64,000 nucleotides of DNA from JACVRW01 sp038323835 (GTDB lineage: Bacteria > Actinomycetota > Thermoleophilia > Solirubrobacterales > Thermoleophilaceae), in NCBI GenBank assembly GCA_038323835.1, contig JBBQHI010000007.1, positions 37,394 through 101,393 of the forward strand. Reading direction: 5' to 3'. Below, in pieces: positions 16,571 to 23,744 of the stretch (within the stretch, counting starts at the first letter, position 1; each line of letters starts with the position of its first letter). The position numbers and the translations under genes are program-made. The notes under the pieces were generated by a model. The model had not been told where the DNA came from. It worked only from the letters and a program-made list of their open reading frames with translations, and did no database searches.

Positions 16571-17187
16571 TGGAGTCCGCATCGGTGGCCGCGGGCCACG
16601 ACGCGCACGACCACCACGGCCCGCCCGAGGCCAACAATTCCTCGCGGGTGGATGCGCAGACCCTCGGGATGCTGCTCTTCATCGTCTCGGAGATCATGCT
16701 CTTCGGAGCGTTCTTCACGGCCTACTTCTTCATCCGAGTCGTGGACGACTCCGGGTGGTTCCCCATCAACGGCACGGACCTCCCCGTCAGCGTGGCGGGC
16801 GTGAACACCGCGATCCTGATCTCCTCGAGCTTCACGATGCACTGGGCGCTCGAGGGGGCTCGCAACGAGAACCGCCGTGCGCTGAAGGTGGGCCTGCTCA
16901 CCACGGCGCTGCTCGGCCTCTCGTTCCTCACGATCCAGATCAACGAGTACGTCCACCTGGGCTTCGCCCCGCACGACAACGCGCAGGGCACGATCTTCTA
17001 CTGCCTGACGGGCCTGCACGGAGCCCACGTGTTCGTCGGTCTCTCGCTCCTCACGATGGCCACGGTGCGCGCCTTCAGGGGGCACTACACGGCGAAGGAG
17101 CACCGCGGAGTGGAGGTGCCGGGCATCTACTGGCACTTCGTCGACGTGATGTGGATCCTCGTGTACAGCACGCTGTACGTGCTCTGA
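16570..17187 (+). CDS. ctaE: Cytochrome c oxidase subunit III
   Basis: A 205-aa protein with five hydrophobic helices and a His-rich N-terminus (AGHDAHDHHG). Typical stretches are LGMLLFIVSEIMLFGAFFTA, GTIFYCLTGLHGAHVFVGLS and YWHFVDVMWILVYSTLYVL, the classic subunit III end. It stabilises the catalytic core and helps proton uptake. The ATG overlaps the USP stop (TGATG). The five-helix form is usual for actinobacteria. Confidence 0.95.
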   Translation: MESASVAAGHDAHDHHGPPEANNSSRVDAQTLGMLLFIVSEIMLFGAFFTAYFFIRVVDDSGWFPINGTDLPVSVAGVNTAILISSSFTMHWALEGARNENRRALKVGLLTTALLGLSFLTIQINEYVHLGFAPHDNAQGTIFYCLTGLHGAHVFVGLSLLTMATVRAFRGHYTAKEHRGVEVPGIYWHFVDVMWILVYSTLYVL

Positions 17188-17203
17188 TGACTGCCCGCCG
17201 CCA

Positions 17204-17311
17204 GTGCTGAACCCCCTGCGCAGCGAGCGGGAGGCGTTCCGCTTCCTGCTCTACGTGGCGGTTGTCGTGGCCGTGGTGGTCGCGCTCGTGCTGCTGCTGC
17301 GCGCGCTTTGA
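17204..17311 (+). CDS. Small membrane protein following ctaE (35 aa)
   Basis: A GTG start gives VLNPLRSEREAFRFLLYVAV followed by a Val/Leu helix ending LLLRAL. One membrane segment is predicted with a charged, cytosolic N-terminus. Its TGA overlaps the TTG start of the next gene (TTGA). The location directly after ctaE suggests an oxidase accessory peptide. Charged head and membrane helix argue for a real gene, but no family is recognised. Confidence 0.55.
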   Translation: MLNPLRSEREAFRFLLYVAVVVAVVVALVLLLRAL

Positions 17312-18072
17312 GCGCCGACCTCGAGCTGGCGGAGCGCGCAGCGCGCACGGCCGGCGAGATGTTGCTCACCTACTTCGGGCGGCCTCCCGAGGGCCTCGAG
17401 CGCAAGTCCAGCCGCAACGATCCCGTGTCCGACGCCGACCGCGAGGCCGAGCGCGTGATCGTGGACCTGCTGGCGTCCGAGCGACCCGAAGACGGCCTGC
17501 TGGCCGAGGAGGGCTCCAGTCGTGAGGGCTCGAGCGGCCGGCGCTGGATCGTGGACCCGCTCGACGGAACCGTGAACTTCCTCTACGGGCTCCCGTGCTG
17601 GGGCGTGAGCATCGCCCTGGAGGACGACGGAGGGATGGCGGTGGGCGTCGTCCACGACCCGACCCGCGAGGAGACCTTCCGCGCCGCCCGCGGCGGGGGC
17701 GCCGAGGTGAACGGCTCCCCGCTCACGGTCCGGACCCCGCGCAACCTCGACCGGGCCCTGGTGGGCACGGGCTTCGGCTACGACCGCGAGCGCCGCGCCG
17801 CCCAGGGCGCGCTGATGGCGCGCCTGCTGCCGCTGGTCCGGGACATCCGGCGCACGGGCGCGGCGGCGCTCGACCTGTCCTGGCTGGCCGCGGGACGCCT
17901 CGACGGATACTTCGAGCACGGGCTCAACCCGTGGGACTGGGCCGCCGGGCGCCTGATCGCCGAGGAGGCGGGCGCAACCGTGGTGGAGCTGCCCGGAGAC
18001 CCGGCGGGCCTGGCCGTGGCGTCGACGCCCCAGCTGGCCTCGGCGTTGGCCGAGATCGCCCGCACGCTTTAA
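17308..18072 (+). CDS. Inositol monophosphatase family protein
   Basis: A 254-aa Mg2+-dependent phosphatase of the IMPase/FBPase/CysQ superfamily. Shown motifs are DPVSDADREAE, LLAEEGSS (metal-binding Glu), WIVDPLDGTVNF (D-P-L-D-G-T metal site) and NPWDWAAGRLIAEEAG (second metal Asp). It could hydrolyse inositol-1-phosphate, histidinol phosphate or fructose-1,6-bisphosphate. The TTG start, fused as TTGA to the stop of the small membrane gene, is the only one that leaves the conserved N-terminus intact. It is the last gene before a repeat copy. Confidence 0.9.
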   Translation: MSADLELAERAARTAGEMLLTYFGRPPEGLERKSSRNDPVSDADREAERVIVDLLASERPEDGLLAEEGSSREGSSGRRWIVDPLDGTVNFLYGLPCWGVSIALEDDGGMAVGVVHDPTREETFRAARGGGAEVNGSPLTVRTPRNLDRALVGTGFGYDRERRAAQGALMARLLPLVRDIRRTGAAALDLSWLAAGRLDGYFEHGLNPWDWAAGRLIAEEAGATVVELPGDPAGLAVASTPQLASALAEIARTL

Positions 18073-18080
18073 CGCGGCCG

Positions 18081-18127
18081 AGCGAGGAGCGGAGGTCGAT
18101 CGGTGATCGGCCGAGCACCGGAGCAGG
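18081..18127 (-). repeat. Dispersed palindromic repeat between convergent genes
   Basis: GCGAGGAGCGGAGGTCGATC, then GGTGATCGGCCGAGCACCGG. The stem is GGTCGATC/GATCGGCC with one wobble pair. It lies between the stop of the IMPase gene (18072) and the stop of the convergent cytochrome gene (18129), filling the whole gap. A terminator or mRNA-end role would fit the position, but no U-tract follows. Confidence 0.88.
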
Positions 18128-18128
18128 T

Positions 18129-18818
18129 TTACTTCGCCAGTAGGTAGTCCACGAGGGCCTTGAGCTGCTTGTCGCTCAGCTTGCCCTTGAAGCTCGGCAT
18201 CACGCCCTTGCCGAAGCCGCTCACCGTGGAGGCCGTGGGGTCGGTGATGGACTCCAGCACGTACTGCTGGGCGCTCTTGCCCGGCTCGCGCTTGCCCGCG
18301 GCGGCGGCGAGCTGATCCAGGCCCGGCCCGATGTTCCCGGTGGCGCCGGCCTTCGCGAGCTGGTGGCAGCCCGCGCATCCGGCCGCGGTGAATATCTGGG
18401 CCCCGGTGGTGGCCCCGGCCAGGCCCGCCTGGGCCAGCGCGCCCGTGTCCTCACCCGGCTTACCGGTGACGAAGGCCACGTAGGCGGCCACGTCCCGGGC
18501 GTCGTGCCCCGTCACGAGGTTCCGGGGCATCACGCTGCGGCTGAGGGCGTTCTTGATCTGGTCCCGGACCACTCCCTGAACGGTCTCCCGGTTGAACCCG
18601 CTCTGCAGGGCGGCGCGAAAGGCCACGTCCAGCGACGGGCCCACCTTGCCCTGGGTGCCGGCCCGCGCCAGCTGGTGGCAGGACCCGCACTTCTGCACGA
18701 ACTGGGCCTTCCCGTTGGACAGGTCCGGCTCGTCGCGGGCTCCGCACGCGGCCAGCGGCATCACGGCAAGCGCGACCCCGAGGGCAGCGAGCTTGGCCTT
18801 GTTCCGGACGAGGCTCAC
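18129..18818 (-). CDS. Dihaem cytochrome c lipoprotein
   Basis: A 229-aa exported protein. The signal peptide AALGVALAVMPLAAC ends in a lipobox (LAAC), so it is probably anchored to the outer face of the membrane. There are two c-type haem sites, CGSCHQLA at about 44 and CAGCHQLA at about 148, with distal Met candidates in RSVMPRNL and GVMPSFKG. It is a plausible electron donor to the nearby oxidase, whose subunit II lacks a haem c domain. Its GTG start overlaps the stop of the glycosyltransferase upstream (GTGA). Confidence 0.92.
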   Translation of the reverse strand: MSLVRNKAKLAALGVALAVMPLAACGARDEPDLSNGKAQFVQKCGSCHQLARAGTQGKVGPSLDVAFRAALQSGFNRETVQGVVRDQIKNALSRSVMPRNLVTGHDARDVAAYVAFVTGKPGEDTGALAQAGLAGATTGAQIFTAAGCAGCHQLAKAGATGNIGPGLDQLAAAAGKREPGKSAQQYVLESITDPTASTVSGFGKGVMPSFKGKLSDKQLKALVDYLLAK

Positions 18819-20314
18819 GGGCCGGGAACACTACCCGCTGAGGGCGCTGGAGAGGGGAGCTGTTCGAGCCGGCCCTGCGCCGCCGCGATCACCCCCTCGC
18901 CCACGCTCTCCCAGCTGTAGCGCCCGGCCGCGGCATCGGCCAGCGCAGCTCTCACCCGGCCGCGTTCGGCCGCGTCCATGGTCAGCCACCGGACCAGCTT
19001 GGCGGCGATGTCGTCCACCGAGTCCGGCCCCACCTCGAACGACAGAAGCGGACGCAGGTGCTCGGGCAGAGCCGGGGCCAGGGTGGCCGTGACCTCCGCC
19101 ATGCCGGAGTGGTCGGCGGACAGCGGGAGAGCCCCGCAGGCGGCGGCCTCCGCGGCCACCATGCCGAAGGCCTCGGGGAAGGTGCTGGGCATCACCTGCG
19201 CCTCGCAGGCGGGCAGAAGGTCGGGGAGGTCGTCGTGCTCGAGCCGCCCGGTGAAGTGGATCCGATCGGCCGCCCCGGGGGCGGCCGCGCGCCACTCGTC
19301 GCCCACCCGTGCGAGGAAGGACTGGAGGTGCCGGAGGGGCCCGGGCGGGCCGCCCTCCAGCTCGCGCCCACGCGACGCCAGCTCGCCGAGCGCCTCCACG
19401 TCCGCGCGCCGGAGCGCCCCCACGAAGTCGTCCCGCAGCGCGTCGCGGTAGGTGCCGAAGCCCACCACCACGAGCCGCGCCTCGGGAACCCTGGCCACCA
19501 CGAGCGGCCATGCCGCCAGCAGCAGATCCACGCCCTTCGACACGATCAGCTTGCCCACGTAGCTCACGATGCGGTCCCGAGCCGGGTCGAGCTCGCTCAG
19601 AGCATCCGCCGCACCCGCGTCGCCCCCCCAAGCCGCCGTCTCGCCGCCCCGCAGCCGCTCGGCCAGGTCGTGTAGCCCAGCCGCGGCCTCCTCCGGCGCT
19701 CGCGGCCGGAAGGTGTGCACGTCCACCCCGGGCGGACCCAGCCGCGTGCGCTCCGGGAGGCCCTCCTCGTTCATCACCTCCCACAGGCTCTCGGCGGTGT
19801 GACGTGACCCCACCAGCACCGCGCTCGCGCCGCGCAGGCCCTCGAGCGCGTAGGGCAGGAAGCGCTCGCGGTGCGGGCGCACGGTGTACTCGAGCGCGCT
19901 GCCGTGGACCTTCACCGCGTAGGGCACACGACCCTCGAGAGCCCGGGCCAGGATCACCGGCCCCATCACCAGGTGATTGGCCAGCGCCACGTCCGGGCGG
20001 GTCTCCTCCACCACCCTCCGCACCGCGTCCACGTTGGCCGCGATGTAGCGCTCCACGCCCTCGTCGTCGAGCTCGGGGTAGGGCACGGCGCGATAGCCCT
20101 CGTAGGTATCCGCCACGTACACCGGCAGGACCCCGCCGATGTCGGGCACGGTCACTCTCACGGCCTCCGGGAGCCCGAGCGGGCCGGGATCGTGCTCCTG
20201 GCAGACGAGTTCCACCCGGTGGCCCAGCCGGGCCAGCGCGCGGACGAGGCTGGCGTTGTAGATGTTGCTGCCGGTGCCGCGCAGCAGGTAGCCGTGGAAG
20301 ATCAGAATTCGCAT
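18815..20314 (-). CDS. GT4-type glycosyltransferase (GT-B fold)
   Basis: A 499-aa protein. The N-terminal acceptor domain begins MRILIFHGYLLRGTGSNIYN. A donor domain contains RIVSYVGKLIVSKGVDLLLA, IHFTGRLEHDDLPDLLPACE and STFPEAFGMVAAEAAACGAL (the E-x7-E sugar-nucleotide site). It is cytosolic, with no membrane segment, and transfers a sugar to an unknown lipid, protein or glycan. It is coupled to the downstream cytochrome c gene, an odd pairing. A repeat copy lies just upstream of its ATG. Confidence 0.88.
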   Translation of the reverse strand: MRILIFHGYLLRGTGSNIYNASLVRALARLGHRVELVCQEHDPGPLGLPEAVRVTVPDIGGVLPVYVADTYEGYRAVPYPELDDEGVERYIAANVDAVRRVVEETRPDVALANHLVMGPVILARALEGRVPYAVKVHGSALEYTVRPHRERFLPYALEGLRGASAVLVGSRHTAESLWEVMNEEGLPERTRLGPPGVDVHTFRPRAPEEAAAGLHDLAERLRGGETAAWGGDAGAADALSELDPARDRIVSYVGKLIVSKGVDLLLAAWPLVVARVPEARLVVVGFGTYRDALRDDFVGALRRADVEALGELASRGRELEGGPPGPLRHLQSFLARVGDEWRAAAPGAADRIHFTGRLEHDDLPDLLPACEAQVMPSTFPEAFGMVAAEAAACGALPLSADHSGMAEVTATLAPALPEHLRPLLSFEVGPDSVDDIAAKLVRWLTMDAAERGRVRAALADAAAGRYSWESVGEGVIAAAQGRLEQLPSPAPSAGSVPGP

Positions 20315-20321
20315 AATGGGG

Positions 20322-20367
20322 TGGCTGCGGTGCTCGCTTGATCGACGATCAATCTGTGCTCCTCGCC
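20322..20367 (+). repeat. Dispersed palindromic repeat with covarying stem
   Basis: TGGCTGCGGTGCTCGCTTGA, then TCGACGATCAATCTGTGCTC. The stem is TTGATC/GATCAA, so both arms have changed together relative to CCCGATC/GATCGGG. It lies between divergent genes, immediately upstream of the glycosyltransferase start and 28 bp before the zinc-ribbon gene. Confidence 0.85.
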
Positions 20368-20394
20368 TGTGACGCTCGCTATTGTTCCGCGCCG

Positions 20395-20664
20395 ATGCCC
20401 GGAGGCCAGAAGTACAGACTGCGCGCGCGCTCCGACCGTGAGGTCGTTCGCGAGATCAAGCCTGGTGTGCGCTATCTCGACGGGGATTCCGGCGAGGAGC
20501 TTAAGGTCGTGGCGGCGGTTCTGCCGCTCGCCCCCTCTCCGAGCGACCTGCCCTACGCCGTGGAGAACCTCCGCCTCTGCGGATGCTCGCTGGAGCAGCT
20601 GGTCCAGAAGGACCTGAACGACTGCCCGCACTGCGGCCGTCGGCTCCCCGCCTTCGAAGGCTGA
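20395..20664 (+). CDS. Small zinc-ribbon protein (89 aa), function unknown
   Basis: Starts MPGGQKYRLRARSDREVVRE. A beta-rich core DGDSGEELKVVAAVLPLA is followed by a cysteine cluster LCGCSLEQLVQKDLNDCPHCGRR, likely one zinc site (C-x-C and C-x2-C). It is soluble, without signal or membrane segment. The ATG at 20395 is used because the longer frame upstream runs into the repeat at 20322-20367. Function unknown; zinc-ribbon peptides often bind RNA, DNA or a protein partner. Confidence 0.65.
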   Translation: MPGGQKYRLRARSDREVVREIKPGVRYLDGDSGEELKVVAAVLPLAPSPSDLPYAVENLRLCGCSLEQLVQKDLNDCPHCGRRLPAFEG

Positions 20665-20697
20665 CCCCGCCGGCGTGTCGCGCCGGGTGCCGACAGG

Positions 20698-20743
20698 GAG
20701 GAGCGGAGCCCGATCGGTGATCGGGCGAGCACCGCACCATGTT
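20698..20743 (-). repeat. Dispersed palindromic repeat, first of a tandem pair
   Basis: GAGGAGCGGAGCCCGATCGG, then TGATCGGGCGAGCACCGCAC, ending CATGTTTT. It is followed 48 bp later by a near-identical second copy at 20747, and the pair is in the same coding frame. It also contains a GGAG-8-GTG arrangement that can act as a translation start. Confidence 0.9.
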
Positions 20744-20746
20744 TTG

Positions 20747-20794
20747 AGGAGCGGAGCCCGATCGGTGATCGGGCGAGCACCGCACCATGTCCTA
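20747..20794. repeat. Left arm of a 48-bp perfect inverted repeat flanking a lipoprotein gene
   Basis: AGGAGCGGAGCCCGATCGGT, continuing through GATCGGGCGAGCACCGCACC to ATGTCCTA. It is the exact reverse complement of 21080-21127, 48 of 48 bases. The arm is a dispersed-repeat unit plus eight bases. It contains the GTG start codon (20765) of the enclosed gene, with GGAG eight bases upstream. Confidence 0.92.
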
Positions 20795-21082
20795 TTCCTC
20801 CTCGTACTGCTCACGCTCGCCGCGGGCTGCGGGGGCGACGACGAACAGGACAACCCACCCCCGCTTCCGGACCTGACCGTGCCCCGGGAGACGGCCCCGC
20901 CCCCGGTCACCGACACCTCGCCGCAGACGGACACCTCACCCGCGCAAACCACGCCGCCCGCCACCGTGCCCGACACCCAGACGGCGCCGGACAGCCCTCA
21001 GAACGACACCCCACCGCCCGCGGACACCCCCGCGCAGCGGTTCGAGCAGTTCTGCAACGAGAATCCGGGGGCCTGCGGCTAG
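20765..21082 (+). CDS. Small Pro/Thr-rich lipoprotein whose start and stop lie in inverted repeats
   Basis: With a GTG start at 20765 the protein is about 105 aa: VIGRAPHHVLFLLVLLTLAA then GCGGDD, a short basic n-region, a hydrophobic core and a lipobox-like AAGC. The mature part is a Pro/Thr/Asp-rich linker (PPPATV, DTSPQTDTSP) ending FEQFCNENPGACG. The n-region is encoded by the left repeat arm, and the TAG stop lies in the right arm. In-frame upstream starts would add a second repeat copy. No enzyme domain is present; a surface or spacer lipoprotein is the only safe reading. Confidence 0.55.
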   Translation: MIGRAPHHVLFLLVLLTLAAGCGGDDEQDNPPPLPDLTVPRETAPPPVTDTSPQTDTSPAQTTPPATVPDTQTAPDSPQNDTPPPADTPAQRFEQFCNENPGACG

Positions 21083-21127
21083 GACATGGTGCGGTGCTCG
21101 CCCGATCACCGATCGGGCTCCGCTCCT
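21080..21127. repeat. Right arm of the 48-bp perfect inverted repeat
   Basis: TAGGACATGGTGCGGTGCTC through CCGATCGGGCTCCGCTCCT, an exact reverse complement of 20747-20794. Its first three bases are the stop codon of the enclosed lipoprotein gene. It fills the gap to the convergent STAS gene ending at 21130. Confidence 0.92.
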
Positions 21128-21129
21128 AC

Positions 21130-21492
21130 CTAGGTGGCGACCACGCCGCCCAGCGCCTCGTCGCGGGTGGCGAAGATGCTCAGTCGGCTCGTGAGGCCGG
21201 TGATCTCGAACGGCCGAAGGATGCGCTGCGTGGGGCACACGAGAATCAGGCTGCCGTGGCGCGTGCCCAGGTGTCTCACCGCGTTGAGGATCACGCTGAT
21301 GCCGGTGGAGTCCATGAAGGTCACCTCGGAGAGGTCCACCACCATCACCCGCTTGCCATCCTCCACGAGATCGAGCATCCGCCTACCCAGGCGGGGCGCC
21401 GTGAGGGCATCGATCTCGCCGTGGGGCGCCACGACATGCGTGACGTCATCCACGGACTCGTCGAGAAGCCCGAAGTCGATCGCTCCCCCCAC
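21130..21492 (-). CDS. STAS-domain protein (anti-anti-sigma factor type)
   Basis: A 120-aa STAS domain protein. Core motifs are VAPHGEIDALTAPRLGRRML and VDLSEVTFMDSTGISVILNA, where the Ser in DST is the usual phosphorylation site of SpoIIAA/RsbV-type antagonists. It would bind and release an anti-sigma kinase partner in the cytosol; no RsbW-like kinase is in the window. The GTG at 21492 gives a normal-length protein; the open frame extends upstream with low-complexity sequence that overlaps the next gene and is not believed. Confidence 0.8.
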   Translation of the reverse strand: MGGAIDFGLLDESVDDVTHVVAPHGEIDALTAPRLGRRMLDLVEDGKRVMVVDLSEVTFMDSTGISVILNAVRHLGTRHGSLILVCPTQRILRPFEITGLTSRLSIFATRDEALGGVVAT

Positions 21493-21505
21493 CGGGGGGA
21501 ACCTA

Positions 21506-21877
21506 TCACCCCCCGTTATGGGCGGCGAGGCCTTGGTGGCGCGCGGGCACGGGTGGGTCAGGGCGCCTGACCCGCGAGGGAAGCGGCATGGGCACGACCG
21601 GCTCGCTGCCCCGGCGACGGCCGGGCATCGCCGGGCGGGAATGGTCGCGATCGCGGCCACGGCCGATCGGCCAGCGTCCGAGCGGGAACCGGATGCCGTC
21701 CCCACCGGGGCCGTCCCGGCTCGGGCGCGGACCTGGGCCCTCGCCACCGCCGCCGTCGTCCCCCGGCGGCTCGTCGCCGTCGTCACGCAACCGGAAGAAC
21801 CAAATCAGCCAGGCGACCAACAGGCCGACGTCGAAAACGCGGAACCCGACCATGAAGATCCACCCCTCGGTGGTCAT
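21506..21877 (-). CDS. Membrane-anchored protein with disordered Gly/Arg/Pro tail
   Basis: Begins MTTEGWIFMVGFRVFDVGLL with one membrane helix through VAWLIWFFRL. The rest (RDDGDEPPGDDGGGG, then Arg/Pro-rich) is low-complexity and probably disordered. It is 123 aa with no catalytic motif. The amphipathic start and charged linker look like a genuine protein family, but the tail could also be partly spurious. Function unknown. Confidence 0.5.
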   Translation of the reverse strand: MTTEGWIFMVGFRVFDVGLLVAWLIWFFRLRDDGDEPPGDDGGGGEGPGPRPSRDGPGGDGIRFPLGRWPIGRGRDRDHSRPAMPGRRRGSEPVVPMPLPSRVRRPDPPVPARHQGLAAHNGG

Positions 21878-21935
21878 CGGCGGATGCTAACGCCTGAGCC
21901 GGGCCGCGGATAGACCCTGGCGCACTTGCGCACCC

Positions 21936-22637
21936 TCAGTTCTTCTTGGGCTTTTCGACGGTCGGGCGCGGATCCGGGATATAGGTGGCCGTGTACAGCA
22001 GGCGGGCCCGCCTGTAGGTGCACCCGTAACGGATCACCTCGCGCAGCTCCTCCTGCTGGGAGGGCGGCGAGAGCTCGCTGTCGCTGCCGCACTTGCCCTT
22101 CAGCCGGGAGGACCGCCACCAGTTGCCGCTGCTCAGGTCCGCGGCCAGGGCGGGAAGCCACGTGGGCACGGTGAGGGCGACGATGTTCCCCTTCTTCACC
22201 CGCAGGGGCTGCTTCAGCACGAATGTTGGGCTGGAGCCGAGGTAGTCCTGGACCGCGAACACCTCCGACTGCCGCAGCAGGCGGTGGTTGAGGCGCGTCT
22301 TGCGCTTGTCTCCGCGCCGGAGCGTGGCGAGCCGCACCTCGGGCGCCCCGCCGAAGCGGGCGTTGAACGAGTCGATCTGGTTGTCGGCCAGCTTCGGGAG
22401 CGTGACTGTGAAGGCCACCAGATATCCGTCACGACCGACGATGAACGGGTCCTTCAGGTTGCCCGAGTGACCCTGGTAGCCGGTGACCTGGTAGACCGCC
22501 CGGCAGGGGTCGCCCGGGCAGGTGGACACCGCCGGCGTGGTGGAACCGGCACCCAGCTCGATCACGCGAGCGGCGGCGGCGGCGGGTAGCGCGAGCACGG
22601 CCGCCAGAATCAGGACTGGAGTTAGACAGCGTTTCAT
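21936..22637 (-). CDS. Secreted conserved hypothetical protein
   Basis: A 233-aa protein with a clear signal peptide (MKRCLTPVLILAAVLALPAA, then AAA before R). The mature part is beta-rich, with CPGDPCRAVYQVTGYQG, FIVGRDGYLVAFTVTLPKLA, ATLRRGDKRKTRLNH and KKGNIVALTVPTWLPALA, suggesting a jelly-roll or lectin-like fold. Cys pairs (CPGDPC; a later single Cys and GCTYRR) may form disulfides. It is exported and not anchored. I do not recognise a family. Confidence 0.7.
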   Translation of the reverse strand: MKRCLTPVLILAAVLALPAAAAARVIELGAGSTTPAVSTCPGDPCRAVYQVTGYQGHSGNLKDPFIVGRDGYLVAFTVTLPKLADNQIDSFNARFGGAPEVRLATLRRGDKRKTRLNHRLLRQSEVFAVQDYLGSSPTFVLKQPLRVKKGNIVALTVPTWLPALAADLSSGNWWRSSRLKGKCGSDSELSPPSQQEELREVIRYGCTYRRARLLYTATYIPDPRPTVEKPKKN

Positions 22638-22681
22638 GACCGGACCTCGAACACCCGGGGTCCGCCCGAGTTGCGCATCAG

Positions 22682-22900
22682 CTACTTGTACCTGTAGGTG
22701 ATCCGGCCGCGATCGAGGTCGTACGGCGACAGCTCGATCTTCACCCGGTCTCCGGGCAGGATGCGGATGTAGTGGCGCCGCATCTTGCCTGAAATGTGAC
22801 CCAGCACGTCATGGCCGTTGTCGAGCTGGACCTTGAACATGGTGTTTGGGAGGGCCTCGACGATCTCGCCCTCCATCTCGATCTTCTCTTCTTTGGACAA
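22682..22900 (-). CDS. infA: Translation initiation factor IF-1
   Basis: A 72-aa S1/OB-fold protein: MSKEEKIEMEGEIVEALPNT, FKVQLDNGHDVLGHISGKMR, ILPGDRVKIELSPYDLDRGR and ITYRYK. This is the full canonical length and sequence pattern. It binds the ribosomal A site during initiation. Unusually for the gene it is not next to rpmJ/rpsM here but sits downstream of a cold-shock gene on the same strand, with a 13-bp gap. Confidence 0.98.
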   Translation of the reverse strand: MSKEEKIEMEGEIVEALPNTMFKVQLDNGHDVLGHISGKMRRHYIRILPGDRVKIELSPYDLDRGRITYRYK

Positions 22901-22913
22901 TTGCTCCGTTGTC

Positions 22914-23117
22914 TCAGATGAGACGGACGTTCACCGCCTTCGGCCCCTTGTCGCCGCTCTCTTCCTCGTACTCGACCTTCGAATTCTCGGCCAGCGACTT
23001 GAAGCCGCCGCCGTCGATGCCGGAGTAATGCACGAACAGGTCGCGGTCACCCTCATCGGGAGTGATGAATCCGTAGCCCTTTTCGTCGTTGAACCACTTG
23101 ACGCTTCCGGTAGGCAC
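22914..23117 (-). CDS. csp: Cold-shock domain protein
   Basis: A 67-aa CspA-type OB fold: MPTGSVKWFNDEKGYGFITP (RNP1 region KGYGFI) and DLFVHYSGI (RNP2 region). It binds single-stranded RNA/DNA. It precedes infA on the same strand. The 156-bp gap to the HIT gene upstream probably carries the promoter and a 5' leader; no specific motif was identified in it. Confidence 0.97.
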   Translation of the reverse strand: MPTGSVKWFNDEKGYGFITPDEGDRDLFVHYSGIDGGGFKSLAENSKVEYEEESGDKGPKAVNVRLI

Positions 23118-23273
23118 CCTCTACTGCCCCTTCCTGCGTGTGCCCGCTCGGCCTGCACTGCCTGCGAATCCGAACCTCGGCACCTTGCACGTATCCATGC
23201 CGGCATTGACCGGCCCAACGGCGGGAACGCTACCAAGCCCGGGACCCGGATCTTCCCGATCCGCGACGAAGGA

Positions 23274-23681
23274 TCAGGCGCGAAGCTCGGCGGCGACCCG
23301 GCCGAGCTCCTCCCGGGACGCCTCGCGCGGGCGTACCGGCAGCTGCATCGAATCGTCGTCGTAGCGCGGGATCACGTGGATATGGAAGTGAAACACCGTC
23401 TGCCACGCCGCGGGCTCGCAGCAGTTGAGGAGGTTCACGCCGTCGCACTTCAGCCGGTCGCGCATCGTGCGCGCGAGGCGCGCCGCCGCGGTGCCCGCGT
23501 GGTGCAGATCCTCGTCGGGCACCTCGTAGAGGTTCCGGGAGTGGTGGCGCGGGATTACCAGCGCGTGGCCACGGGTCCACGGGTTCAGGTCCATGAATGC
23601 CACCGTGTGCTCGTCCTCCTGGACGCGCTCGGCGGGCAGGTCGCCCGCCACGATCTTGCAGAAGATGCAGTCCTCGGGCAC
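23274..23681 (-). CDS. HIT-family nucleotide hydrolase/transferase
   Basis: A 135-aa histidine-triad protein. It begins MPEDCIFCKIVAGDLPAERV with the zinc-type C-x2-C of many HIT proteins. The active site is FHFHIHVIPRY (H-x-H-x-H). It hydrolyses or transfers nucleoside phosphoramidates or dinucleoside polyphosphates in the cytosol; the substrate is not predictable. A repeat copy lies just upstream of the start. Confidence 0.93.
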   Translation of the reverse strand: MPEDCIFCKIVAGDLPAERVQEDEHTVAFMDLNPWTRGHALVIPRHHSRNLYEVPDEDLHHAGTAAARLARTMRDRLKCDGVNLLNCCEPAAWQTVFHFHIHVIPRYDDDSMQLPVRPREASREELGRVAAELRA

Positions 23682-23693
23682 CGGTTCAGCCTA

Positions 23694-23736
23694 GCGAGGA
23701 GCGCAGCCCGATCGGTGATCGGGCGAGCACCGCAGC
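23694..23736 (-). repeat. Dispersed palindromic repeat between corA and the HIT gene
   Basis: GCGAGGAGCGCAGCCCGATC, then GGTGATCGGGCGAGCACCGC. It has the standard stem CCCGATC/GATCGGG and lies between two same-strand genes, 8 bp after the corA stop side and 12 bp before the HIT start side. Confidence 0.9.
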
Positions 23737-23744
23737 TACGAAAT

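Noticed and set aside
18081..18127. Interpreting the dispersed repeats as simple intrinsic terminators
   Set aside because: No T-tract follows any copy, several copies lie inside coding regions, and copies occur between divergent or same-strand genes as well.
20698..21127. Insertion sequence bounded by inverted repeats
   Set aside because: The enclosed 285 bp encode no transposase and no target-site duplication was seen; described instead as a repeat-flanked cassette.
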